Both the position numbers and the translations under genes were made by a program. This document shows, in pieces, positions 1 to 5,989 of a stretch of 7,617 nt of DNA (positions are counted from its first letter, which is position 1; every line of letters begins with the position of its first letter). Below the pieces are notes generated by a model. That model had not been told where the DNA came from. It searched no databases and saw nothing but the letters and a program-made list of their open reading frames with translations. The stretch comes from Bacillota bacterium. GTDB taxonomy: Bacteria; Bacillota_I; Bacilli_A; RFN20; CAG-826. The stretch is from positions 1 to 7,617 of the forward strand of contig JAURLC010000047.1 of NCBI GenBank assembly GCA_030831415.1, given 5' to 3'.

Positions 1-1
1 A

Positions 2-394
2 AAAACCTACAACGATCAAGGCAAACCAGACTGGTCTCATATCTTTCCCTTTTATCATCCCGACATGACCTTTCACGACTCGATTCAAATTATTCAGGGA
101 CGTGAACCATTTTTACGGATGTGTCAACGTTTGACCAAACGGAGTCAAAAACTCGTGATGGATCTTCACACGATTTCCCAAGCAGACAATAAACTCCTCT
201 TTACGTGGACGATGACGATTGTGTATAAAAAAGCACCGAGCACCCCAATGTATGGTGCGACGCAACTGACCCTTCATGAAGATGGTCGCATTATGCATCA
301 ACGAGATTTTTATGATTTATGGGGTGATATTTATAATAACGTTCCTGGGTGGAGACGTTTTTATCGATGGTTCATGAAGAAAGTCTTTGGATAA
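2..394 (+). CDS. SnoaL/NTF2-like family protein, 5' end outside the window
   Basis: The frame is open from the first bases of the window, so the gene begins upstream; the ATG at 65 is internal, because 21 codons before it are open and read like protein (KPDWSHIFPFYHPDMTFHDS). The visible part is 130 residues. The pattern fits the small alpha+beta-barrel SnoaL-like/NTF2 fold: an early segment with 'GREPF', a central strand 'LLFTWTMTIVY', then 'GATQLTLHEDGRIMHQRDFYD', and a basic C-terminal helix (WRRFYRWFMKKVFG). The 'TWTMT' strand and the 'DGRI..HRD[YF].D' ending recall, from memory, the SnoaL-like proteins that sit beside short-chain dehydrogenase and cyclopropane-fatty-acid-synthase-like genes in light- or oxidative-stress clusters of other bacteria. 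The next gene here is also a dehydrogenase, 1 nt after the stop, so the two are very probably co-transcribed. The substrate is unknown, and the fold call is firmer than any function. Confidence 0.75.
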   Translation, partial: KTYNDQGKPDWSHIFPFYHPDMTFHDSIQIIQGREPFLRMCQRLTKRSQKLVMDLHTISQADNKLLFTWTMTIVYKKAPSTPMYGATQLTLHEDGRIMHQRDFYDLWGDIYNNVPGWRRFYRWFMKKVFG

Positions 395-395
395 G

Positions 396-1319
396 ATGAA
401 AAAACCTTCTCCTTTAGCTTTTTTAAAGAGCGCAAAGCAACCTATCAAAACATCCAATGACGTGATGACGAACCAATGGGTGCTCATTACGGGATCCACT
501 TCGGGGATTGGGTTGGCTGCTGCAGAACGATTTGCACAAGGACACGCTAATTTGATCCTTTTAGGACGAAATGCAGATAAATTAAACCAACAAAAACTCG
601 ATTTAATGAAACGGTTTGCGATCCATGTCAAAACGTATGTGGCAGACTTCTCTCGATTAGCTTCCCTTGATTCGGCAATTGCGAAAATAAAACAAGATAA
701 CATCGTGTTGGATGTCCTTATCAACAACGCTGGCGTGTATTCAACCAAAAAAATATTAACCAAGGATCAACTTGAACTCGGATTAACCGTTAATCATTTA
801 GCGAGTTTCCATTTAACCGACCAATTACGTTCTAATATGAAGCGACCCGGTGGACGTATTATTCAAGTGAATTCAGAAGGCCATCGCTTTAGTGGATTTC
901 CTATTTTAGATCCTAATTTTTCTAAACGCCGATATACAGGCCTTCGCAGTTATGGTTCGAGTAAAACCGCTCAACTTCACACGGTATGGGCACTTGCACC
1001 CGAACTGAAAAAACAAGGTGTCACGTTACTTGCGATGCATCCTGGGGAAGTCAAATCCAACATTGGTCTTAATAACGGTTGGCTTTATCGCATATTTAAA
1101 AAATGGTTTTTAGGGTTGATGCTGAAAGATGTGCATCGGTCCTCGGACGCTCTTTATTATTTGGCGAATCATCCAACAGTGGATGAATATGCAGGACAAT
1201 ATTTTTATTTAACTGCACCCTCTGAAGTGGCAACACATGCTCAACCTTCCTCGTATAGTCAGGATGTCTTACGGTGGACCCAACAAACGATACAACGGAT
1301 TTTATCTCCGAATTCTTGA
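396..1319 (+). CDS. Short-chain dehydrogenase/reductase (SDR), retinol-dehydrogenase-like
   Basis: Probable NAD(P)-dependent oxidoreductase of the classical SDR family, 307 residues, with a Rossmann fold. Visible motifs, counted from the ATG at 396, are the cofactor glycine motif TGSTSGIG at 32-39, NNAG at 110-113, the catalytic-tetrad Asn at 133, Ser160 in 'IIQVNSEGHRF', and Tyr186/Lys190 in YGSSK. All active-site residues are present, so it should be active. The 'VNSEGHRF' and 'LRSYGSSKTAQ' segments and the long C-terminal part resemble the retinol-dehydrogenase/WWOX-like branch, whose bacterial substrates are usually unknown. Start choice: the ATG at 396 lies 1 nt after the stop of the preceding gene and has a purine-rich AAGAAAG at 378-384. 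A TTG at 387 would overlap that gene, and the ATG at 465 sits closer to the usual SDR N-terminus but has no ribosome site. The N-terminus is therefore uncertain by up to 26 residues. It is probably one operon with the NTF2-like gene. Confidence 0.9.
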   Translation: MKKPSPLAFLKSAKQPIKTSNDVMTNQWVLITGSTSGIGLAAAERFAQGHANLILLGRNADKLNQQKLDLMKRFAIHVKTYVADFSRLASLDSAIAKIKQDNIVLDVLINNAGVYSTKKILTKDQLELGLTVNHLASFHLTDQLRSNMKRPGGRIIQVNSEGHRFSGFPILDPNFSKRRYTGLRSYGSSKTAQLHTVWALAPELKKQGVTLLAMHPGEVKSNIGLNNGWLYRIFKKWFLGLMLKDVHRSSDALYYLANHPTVDEYAGQYFYLTAPSEVATHAQPSSYSQDVLRWTQQTIQRILSPNS

Positions 1320-1351
1320 ACGATTCCTAGAAAGGATTTATACTTACTTAC

Positions 1352-3208
1352 ATGAAATTGAAATTTTTATCGTTGATGAAACCTTTGTACTGGGAAACGC
1401 TTGCTGCCATTCTATCCTTTATCTTGATGGTGGTAGCAATGTTTGTTTCAACTGATATTGCACCTTATTTTTGGGGTGCTGCCTTTATTATCGGTGGGTT
1501 TTTTAAAGCAATCGAAGGGTTTAAAAGTACAATTCGTGAAAAAGCACTTAACGTCGAATTCTTAATGATTGCTGCTGCGTTAGCAGCCTTCACTACTGGT
1601 GACTTTGCCGAAGGAGCGATTCTTATTTTCATTTTTGCAGTGAGTGGCGTGTTAGAAGGTTTTGCAACTGCCCAAAGTGAAAAAGCGTTAACGGATTTGC
1701 TCAAAATCGCCCCTCAAAATGCGATTAAATTAATCGGAAACAAAGAAGTCGTCGTTCCAATATCTGAATTACAAATAGGGGACATCGTTCTGGTCAAAGT
1801 TGGTCAACAAGTTCCTGCTGATGGTGAAATTCATCAAGGACAAGCTTCTTTTAATCAGGCGTCTATAACGGGTGAATTTATTCCGGTTTCTCGCAAAGAA
1901 GGAGATTTTGTTTATGCGGGAAGTTTAGTTGTAGATGCCACGGTTCAAATCATCGTAACCAAAGACCCTCGTGAATCTGTCATTCAAAAGATGATTGAGT
2001 TTGTCAAGCAAGCTCAAGAGGATAAAACCAAATCGGAAAAAACGATTACAATCTTTGAAAAAGTGTACGTTTATTTTGTCATTATCCTTGCATTAGGTGT
2101 CGCTTTTTTAACGCCCGTTTTGGGCTGGTTGGATGCTGAGGAGGCATTCCGACGAGGAGTAATTGTGTTAGTGGTTGCCTCTCCCTGTGCCCTAGTCGCT
2201 TCGATTACCCCTGCCATTTTATCCACGCTTTCCCATGGAGCGAAAAAAGGTATTTTAATTAAAAGCGGTCGTCATTTGGAAAAGACACAAGGGATTAATC
2301 TAGTTGTTTTAGATAAAACGGGTACGCTTACTACCGGAGTTCCTAAGGTTGTTGAATTTGTTCATTTACAAAAATGTGAAGAAAATCTTCTGGTTTCAAC
2401 CATTGTGAATATGGAACGACAATCAACGCATCCACTCGCTCAGGCGATTGTGGACCATTTTCCCAATATAAAATCCGTGGAGCTCTCCACAAAAGAAGTA
2501 CCGGGTCGTGGTATGCAAGCAGAGATGGATGGCCATACATGGCATATTGGTCGATTCGATTATCAAAGTGAAAAAGAAATTAGTGAGAAGCTCAAAGGAG
2601 CTTATCAACGTGGTGAAACGGTTGTTTTAGTGATCCGGGACCAAGAACTTGTCGCTTACTTTAGTTTGAAAGATACGATTCGAGATTCGTCCAAACAAGC
2701 AATTCAACACTTTAAGACAATGGGCATTCAAACAATCATGTTAACAGGAGATAATAGGCATACCGCTGAAGCGATTGCCAATGAAGTTGGACTGGATGGA
2801 TTTGTAGGCGATTGTTTACCAGAAGGTAAAGTAGCCTATATTCAAAAACAAAAACAAGCTGGCAAAAAGGTTCTCATGATTGGGGATGGAATAAATGATG
2901 CTCCCTCGTTAGTGACCGCCACTTTAGGTATCGCGATGGGATCGGGCACCGATGTTTCGTTAGAAACTGCGGATATTGTGATGATGAATAATAATTTAAT
3001 GAATATTCCCTATTTAATGAAATTGACGCGCCATATGCAAAGTATCATTCGACAAAATGTTGTTTTTTCCATTAGCGTCATTCTTTTATTGTTAGTAACC
3101 AATCTATTTGGGTTAGTAGTCTTACGTTATGGAGTCATTGGACATGAGGTTTCTACCATTCTTGTGATCCTCAATAGTCTCCGTATGTTATCTCCTCGAA
3201 TTCGCTGA
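1352..3208 (+). CDS. P1B-type heavy-metal-exporting ATPase (SPC type, P1B-4-like)
   Basis: Membrane pump of 618 residues that uses ATP to expel a transition metal. In order: N-terminal membrane segments (about 12-105), the actuator domain with TGE at 173-175, a membrane pair (about 237-290) carrying the metal-site motif SPC at 277-279, the phosphorylation site DKTGTLT with Asp321, the P1B nucleotide-domain signature HP at 360-361, TGDN at 465-468, GDGINDAP at 511-518, and two last membrane helices (about 568-612). SPC instead of CPC, together with His-Glu (598-599) in the last helix, fits P1B-4 pumps, reported as Co, Zn or Fe(II) exporters (CoaT, ZosA/PfeT, CtpD types). There is no N-terminal heavy-metal-binding domain and no His-rich tail, which is usual for that group. 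The usual HEGG/ST motif reads HEVST here. The start is preceded by AGAAAGGA (1329-1336) at a rather long 15-nt spacing; Met9 (1376) is the alternative. The 32-nt gap after the SDR gene has no terminator, so read-through is possible. The exact metal cannot be read from sequence. Confidence 0.93.
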   Translation: MKLKFLSLMKPLYWETLAAILSFILMVVAMFVSTDIAPYFWGAAFIIGGFFKAIEGFKSTIREKALNVEFLMIAAALAAFTTGDFAEGAILIFIFAVSGVLEGFATAQSEKALTDLLKIAPQNAIKLIGNKEVVVPISELQIGDIVLVKVGQQVPADGEIHQGQASFNQASITGEFIPVSRKEGDFVYAGSLVVDATVQIIVTKDPRESVIQKMIEFVKQAQEDKTKSEKTITIFEKVYVYFVIILALGVAFLTPVLGWLDAEEAFRRGVIVLVVASPCALVASITPAILSTLSHGAKKGILIKSGRHLEKTQGINLVVLDKTGTLTTGVPKVVEFVHLQKCEENLLVSTIVNMERQSTHPLAQAIVDHFPNIKSVELSTKEVPGRGMQAEMDGHTWHIGRFDYQSEKEISEKLKGAYQRGETVVLVIRDQELVAYFSLKDTIRDSSKQAIQHFKTMGIQTIMLTGDNRHTAEAIANEVGLDGFVGDCLPEGKVAYIQKQKQAGKKVLMIGDGINDAPSLVTATLGIAMGSGTDVSLETADIVMMNNNLMNIPYLMKLTRHMQSIIRQNVVFSISVILLLLVTNLFGLVVLRYGVIGHEVSTILVILNSLRMLSPRIR

Positions 3209-3271
3209 TAAATGTTTTCACATTGGCGATTTAGATACAAATTTTAAAATTACTAGCATACTTTTTATTAT

Positions 3272-3278
3272 AAGGAGG
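3272..3278 (+). promoter_or_regulatory. Strong Shine-Dalgarno site of the KAP peptide gene
   Basis: AAGGAGG lies 8 nt before the ATG at 3287. It is the best match to the anti-Shine-Dalgarno in the window, better than those of the large genes, and it decides that the 25-codon frame is a real translated gene. Upstream, a weak promoter can be drawn: TTTAGA at 3230-3235, an 18-nt spacer and TAGCAT at 3254-3259. Confidence 0.75.
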
Positions 3279-3286
3279 TTCTTACC

Positions 3287-3364
3287 ATGGCCCTTCAAAA
3301 ACCAGCGGCAAAAGCCCCTGCAAAACCAGCAGGCAAAGCTCCAGCCAAACCAGTCAAGAAATAA
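3287..3364 (+). CDS. 25-residue Lys/Ala/Pro-rich repeat peptide
   Basis: A tiny gene of unknown function. After a short MALQKPAA start, the product is almost only Lys, Ala and Pro with one Gly, built on a tandem heptad, KAPAKPA then KAPAKPV, separated by Gly and ending in KK-stop. It has 7 lysines and no acidic residue, so it is strongly cationic and surely disordered. Three things support a real gene: a near-ideal ribosome site at 8-nt spacing, an intrinsic terminator that starts 19 nt after the stop, and heptad copies that differ at three silent third-codon positions (GCC/GCT, CCT/CCA, GCA/GCC) while the amino acids stay the same except for the last. Such sequence resembles the lysine-rich tails of histone H1-like and HU-like nucleoid proteins, but here it stands alone. 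Nucleic-acid binding is therefore an inference. Other readings are a leftover tail of a larger protein or a peptide tied to the ATPase upstream; no terminator separates it from that gene. Confidence 0.7.
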   Translation: MALQKPAAKAPAKPAGKAPAKPVKK

Positions 3365-3383
3365 CTGAAAAACAATCATTTCT

Positions 3384-3410
3384 AAGTTACCGCCAACGCG
3401 GTAACTTTTT
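3384..3410 (+). terminator. Intrinsic (rho-independent) terminator after the KAP peptide gene
   Basis: A perfect inverted repeat, GTTACCGC (3386-3393) with GCGGTAAC (3398-3405) around a CAAC loop, extends by two A-T pairs at the base. It is followed by TTTTTATTTT. It closes the peptide transcript and probably also any read-through from the metal ATPase. Confidence 0.92.
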
Positions 3411-3481
3411 ATTTTCATCTTTTTCATAATAGATTCTAACGGTAAGAATATTCGTAGGCTTAGGAATTTTGAATCTTTTTT

Positions 3482-3490
3482 TGGTATATT
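3482..3490 (+). promoter_or_regulatory. Extended -10 promoter of the two-helix membrane protein gene
   Basis: TGGTATATT reads as an extended -10 element (TG, one base, then a 5/6 match to TATAAT at 3485-3490). No good -35 box lies 16-18 nt upstream, which is tolerated when the TG extension is present. A start of transcription about 7 nt downstream would fall on or next to the ATG at 3497, giving a leaderless mRNA. The T7 tract just before it (3476-3482) follows a weak AGATTC/GAATCT inverted repeat (3431-3436 with 3471-3476). Confidence 0.5.
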
Positions 3491-3496
3491 AAAGAT

Positions 3497-4294
3497 ATGA
3501 ATGAATCCATAATTTCTGTAAATCGAGATTTAAAATCTTTAAAACGTGGACAAGTCATTCGCATTGGCATTGTTCTTATTGGTCTTGCCATTTTGACGAT
3601 TATTTTGCAAATTACCCTCCCTGAGTTTATGGATTCTTTGTTCATAACGCCTTTGTTTATAATTGGTTTTTGGATGGGTGGCATGATTACGTTATTTGTT
3701 GGATTCATTGTGTTTATGAGTCGAAGCAAAAAAGCACGAGCTATTGTGATCGAACAATTATATCGCCCATTATTTAACGAACTTTCCCTTCGTTCCGGTA
3801 GCACATTAACGTTAGGTGGGTCCACAGTCACCGTTGATCTGCCTTGGTTTATTTCTCGTCCTCAACCGGCACAAGTGGTCTTTGAAATAGGAGAACCAGG
3901 TGAGACTCCGGTGTTAAGAGCAATAGAAATTGTGTATTCGCGATCCACGGGGACGCGCAGGCAAAGTTATATTGAATTTTCGGGGTTGATTCTTTCAAAA
4001 TCAACGAATATTTCTCCATTTTCATTCTATCCAGAACAAAACATTTTGGGTATGGTTCAAAACGTCAAAAGTCTTTCCTCACTTCCACTTCCATTACAAT
4101 CACTTCTTCGTCAATACGGTGAACCTTATCCCGTGGTCTATGCTGAGGTTATTTCAAAACATATCGATGTGGCGTTATCCCAATTTCCATTGGTACGAGT
4201 CGAACGAAGATATACCGATAAAGACGTAAAAACCATCCAATCTACATTACAACGCATTCTTACACTCGTTCGTCAATTTAACGAGTTGTATTAA
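3497..4294 (+). CDS. Hypothetical membrane protein with two N-terminal helices
   Basis: I do not recognise this 265-residue protein. It has a basic N-terminus, two hydrophobic helices at about 21-41 and 49-74 joined by a very short loop (LPEFMDS), then a basic RSKKAR stretch. By the positive-inside rule both termini face the cytoplasm. The remaining 185 residues form a soluble domain with several predicted beta strands (for example STLTLGGSTVTVDLPWF, VLRAIEIVYSRS, QSYIEFSGLILS) and a C-terminal helix. The layout recalls uncharacterised two-helix membrane families of the DUF3137 kind, but I cannot confirm membership. No Shine-Dalgarno lies before the ATG; a -10 element ends 6 nt before it, so a leaderless transcript is likely. 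The gene lies between a terminator and the sulfur-operon promoter and seems to be a single-gene unit. No catalytic motif is visible. Confidence 0.8.
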   Translation: MNESIISVNRDLKSLKRGQVIRIGIVLIGLAILTIILQITLPEFMDSLFITPLFIIGFWMGGMITLFVGFIVFMSRSKKARAIVIEQLYRPLFNELSLRSGSTLTLGGSTVTVDLPWFISRPQPAQVVFEIGEPGETPVLRAIEIVYSRSTGTRRQSYIEFSGLILSKSTNISPFSFYPEQNILGMVQNVKSLSSLPLPLQSLLRQYGEPYPVVYAEVISKHIDVALSQFPLVRVERRYTDKDVKTIQSTLQRILTLVRQFNELY

Positions 4295-4302
4295 AATTAT
4301 AC

Positions 4303-4332
4303 TTGTATTACATATACCCCTGGGGGTATAAT
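4303..4332 (+). promoter_or_regulatory. Promoter of the persulfide reductase-rhodanese operon
   Basis: A perfect -10 box, TATAAT at 4327-4332, lies 18 nt after a weak -35 box, TTGTAT at 4303-4308. Transcription should start near 4339, leaving a short leader with the ribosome site GAGGT (4343-4347), 6 nt before the ATG at 4354. The spacer and half of the -10 box are covered by a palindromic operator, so a bound repressor would block RNA polymerase directly. Confidence 0.75.
4313..4330. promoter_or_regulatory. CsoR/CstR-family-like operator
   Basis: TATACCCC and GGGGTATA form a perfect 8+8 dyad around a central TG. An AT-flanked C-tract/G-tract palindrome of this kind is typical of DNA sites for the CsoR family of all-helical repressors: Cu(I)-sensing CsoR and persulfide-sensing CstR. 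It sits over the promoter spacer and -10 box. Since the controlled genes are a CoA-disulfide/persulfide reductase and a rhodanese, a CstR-type sulfur sensor is the more likely ligand. No CsoR/CstR gene lies in this window, so the regulator must be encoded elsewhere. Confidence 0.75.
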
Positions 4333-4353
4333 CTTTTTCGTTGAGGTAAGGTT

Positions 4354-5871
4354 ATGCAAAAGAAAGTTATTGTGATTGGTGGTGTCGCAGGGGGGATGTC
4401 ATTTGCAACTCGATATCGTCGATTAAATATACAAGATCACATTATTGTCTTTGAAAAAGGACCGTATGTTTCCTTTGCCAATTGTGGTTTACCGTATTTT
4501 ATGTCAGGAGAAATTCCTAGCCGTAGTCGTTTGCTTGTCGTCAAAGAACCTGACTTAGTGGCAAGATTTCGTTTAGATATTCGTTCGAATACAGAAGTGG
4601 TTTCCATTGACCCTACTGTTAAAGAAGTTACCTATGTGAAGGATGGTGTAACGGGCAAAGAGTCGTATGACGAACTAGTCTTATCACCTGGTGCGAAACC
4701 CATTGTTCCAGAAATTCCGGGAATGGATTTTATGCCACATTTTGAATTACGAAACATTTCTAATTTGGACAATGTCATGAAGTTTATGAAGGAAAAAACC
4801 CCACAATCGGTTGTCATTGTTGGGGGAGGTTACATCGGACTTGAAGTCGCAGAAAACTTAAAGAAAAAAGGACTTCATGTTTCGGTGATTGAAAAGGCAT
4901 CGTATGTCATGAGTGTGCTCGATCCAGAAATGGCTTCCTTTGTAACCGAAGTTTTAGTTAAAAACGGCATCGATGTGTATACTTCCAATGAAATCGTTTC
5001 AATTCAATCCAATTCGATCACGTTACAATCAGGCAAAACGTTACAAGCGGATTTCCTCATTCTTTCGATTGGGGTTACGCCCGAATCTTCCTTAGCGAAC
5101 CAAGCAGGCATTCAAACCGGTTTACGAGGGGGGATTGTTGTCGATGAACATTATCAAACCTCCCAATCCAATATTTACGCTGTGGGGGATGCGATTGTGG
5201 TTAAACATCAAATTTCTGGAGCGGATAGTCTTGTTCCGCTTGCCTCCCCTGCCAATCGTCAAGGTCGGCAATTAGCAGACCATTTATCAGGGCTTAAGGT
5301 CACCAACAAAGGATCGATTGGAACAGCGATTGTTCGACTTTTTGATCAATCCTTTGCAGTCACAGGACTTAACGAACGTCAACTTAAAGGAGTCGACTAT
5401 CGGGTTTTACACGTTCATGGCTATGATCATGTAAGTTATTTTCCTGGCGCGACAACCATTGATTTAAAAGTAATCTATCATGCAAAAACCGGCCAATTAT
5501 TAGGGGCTCAAGCGGTTGGAGAAAAAGGGGTTGATAAACGTATTGATGTCATTGCCACCGCAATCAAAGGTGGATTAAGCGTCACCGATTTACAAGAATT
5601 AGAACTCACGTATGCCCCACCTTTTGGCAGTGCCAAAGACATTGTCAATATTGCAGGCTATGTCGCCCAAAATACAATGTTGGAAATCACACGGCCGATT
5701 GCATGGCATGAAGTGGATGCTTGGAAAAGTAAGGGTGCGATTTTTGTGGATACACGAACGGTCATGGAACGGATGGCGTATGGTCATATCGAAGGGGATG
5801 TTCACCTTGAACTCGATACGTTACTTGAAAATCATACATCCTTACCGAAGGATCGACCTATCATTACCTAA
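4354..5871 (+). CDS. CoA-disulfide/persulfide reductase, fused rhodanese truncated by a stop
   Basis: FAD-dependent pyridine nucleotide-disulfide oxidoreductase of the CoADR-RHD/NADH-persulfide reductase group, which reduces CoA disulfide, CoA persulfide or polysulfide with NAD(P)H in the cytoplasm. Seen: FAD Rossmann motif GGVAGG (9-14), the single redox Cys44 in SFANCGLPY, second nucleotide motif VGGGYIG (156-162), FAD-binding IYAVGDA (274-280), and the C-terminal YAPPFGSAKD (420-429) with Tyr420, which acts in catalysis in this family. So the reductase part is complete. A rhodanese domain begins near 450 (VDTRTVMERMAYGHIEGDVH) but ends at a TAA (5869-5871) exactly where a Tyr is expected and directly before the catalytic Cys codon. 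The product is therefore 505 residues with half a rhodanese; the uninterrupted frame would give about 543, the family's usual length. Ribosome site GAGGT at 4343-4347. It is first in the operon, under a CstR-like operator. Whether the stop is a mutation, a sequencing error or read through is open. Confidence 0.92.
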   Translation: MQKKVIVIGGVAGGMSFATRYRRLNIQDHIIVFEKGPYVSFANCGLPYFMSGEIPSRSRLLVVKEPDLVARFRLDIRSNTEVVSIDPTVKEVTYVKDGVTGKESYDELVLSPGAKPIVPEIPGMDFMPHFELRNISNLDNVMKFMKEKTPQSVVIVGGGYIGLEVAENLKKKGLHVSVIEKASYVMSVLDPEMASFVTEVLVKNGIDVYTSNEIVSIQSNSITLQSGKTLQADFLILSIGVTPESSLANQAGIQTGLRGGIVVDEHYQTSQSNIYAVGDAIVVKHQISGADSLVPLASPANRQGRQLADHLSGLKVTNKGSIGTAIVRLFDQSFAVTGLNERQLKGVDYRVLHVHGYDHVSYFPGATTIDLKVIYHAKTGQLLGAQAVGEKGVDKRIDVIATAIKGGLSVTDLQELELTYAPPFGSAKDIVNIAGYVAQNTMLEITRPIAWHEVDAWKSKGAIFVDTRTVMERMAYGHIEGDVHLELDTLLENHTSLPKDRPIIT

Positions 5872-5988
5872 TGTGAGTATGGCTCGAAAGGCTACAACAC
5901 AGAACAAATGCTCAAACATTTTGATTATGACGTCTATCAACTAGACGTTGGATATAACATTTATACAAAAGGGAAAGGAAATAACTAA
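5872..5988 (+). pseudogene. Remnant C-terminal half of the fused rhodanese, after the in-frame stop
   Basis: In the same frame as the reductase gene, 38 codons stay open after the TAA and end at a second TAA (5986-5988). They encode a recognisable rhodanese end: catalytic Cys507 in CEYGSKGY, the expected active-site loop of these fusions, then a helix (NTEQMLKHF) and a final DVYQLDVGYNIY, where the family usually has a Gly-Gly before the Tyr. No frameshift or second internal stop is present, so the break is recent, wrong or functional. The ATG overlapping the stop (5871) runs straight into TGA, and the first in-frame ATG (5908) lies after the Cys, so reinitiation would not restore the active site. 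Confidence 0.8.
5971..5980 (+). promoter_or_regulatory. Ribosome binding site deciding the rhodanese start
   Basis: GGGAAAGGAA lies 9 nt before the ATG at 5990 and inside the last codons of the upstream frame. It favours 5990 over the TTG at 5948, which would add 14 residues (MDITFIQKGKEITN) unlike a rhodanese N-terminus. Confidence 0.65.
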
Positions 5989-5989
5989 C

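Noticed and set aside
317..763. Minus-strand frame of 148 codons
   Set aside because: Antisense to the SDR gene, whose plus-strand motifs are all present.
3218..3427. Minus-strand frame of 69 codons rich in Phe, Trp and Cys across the KAP peptide gene
   Set aside because: It is the antisense shadow of the Lys/Ala/Pro repeat and the terminator; the plus strand has the ribosome site, start and terminator.
3431..3482. Inverted repeat AGATTC/GAATCT followed by a T7 tract, possibly a second terminator
   Set aside because: The stem is only 6 AT-rich pairs with a 34-nt loop and it overlaps the likely promoter; too weak to call.
5869..5874. Genetic-code change with TAA read as an amino acid
   Set aside because: TAA ends other genes in the window at natural positions (394, 3364, 4294, 6295), so a general reassignment is not supported.
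5612..5944. Overlapping plus-strand frame of 110 codons inside the reductase gene
   Set aside because: No family resemblance, and it runs out of frame through well-conserved reductase and rhodanese sequence.
5948..5989. Upstream TTG start extending the single-domain rhodanese by 14 residues
   Set aside because: The added residues do not look like a rhodanese N-terminus, and the ribosome site fits the ATG at 5990.
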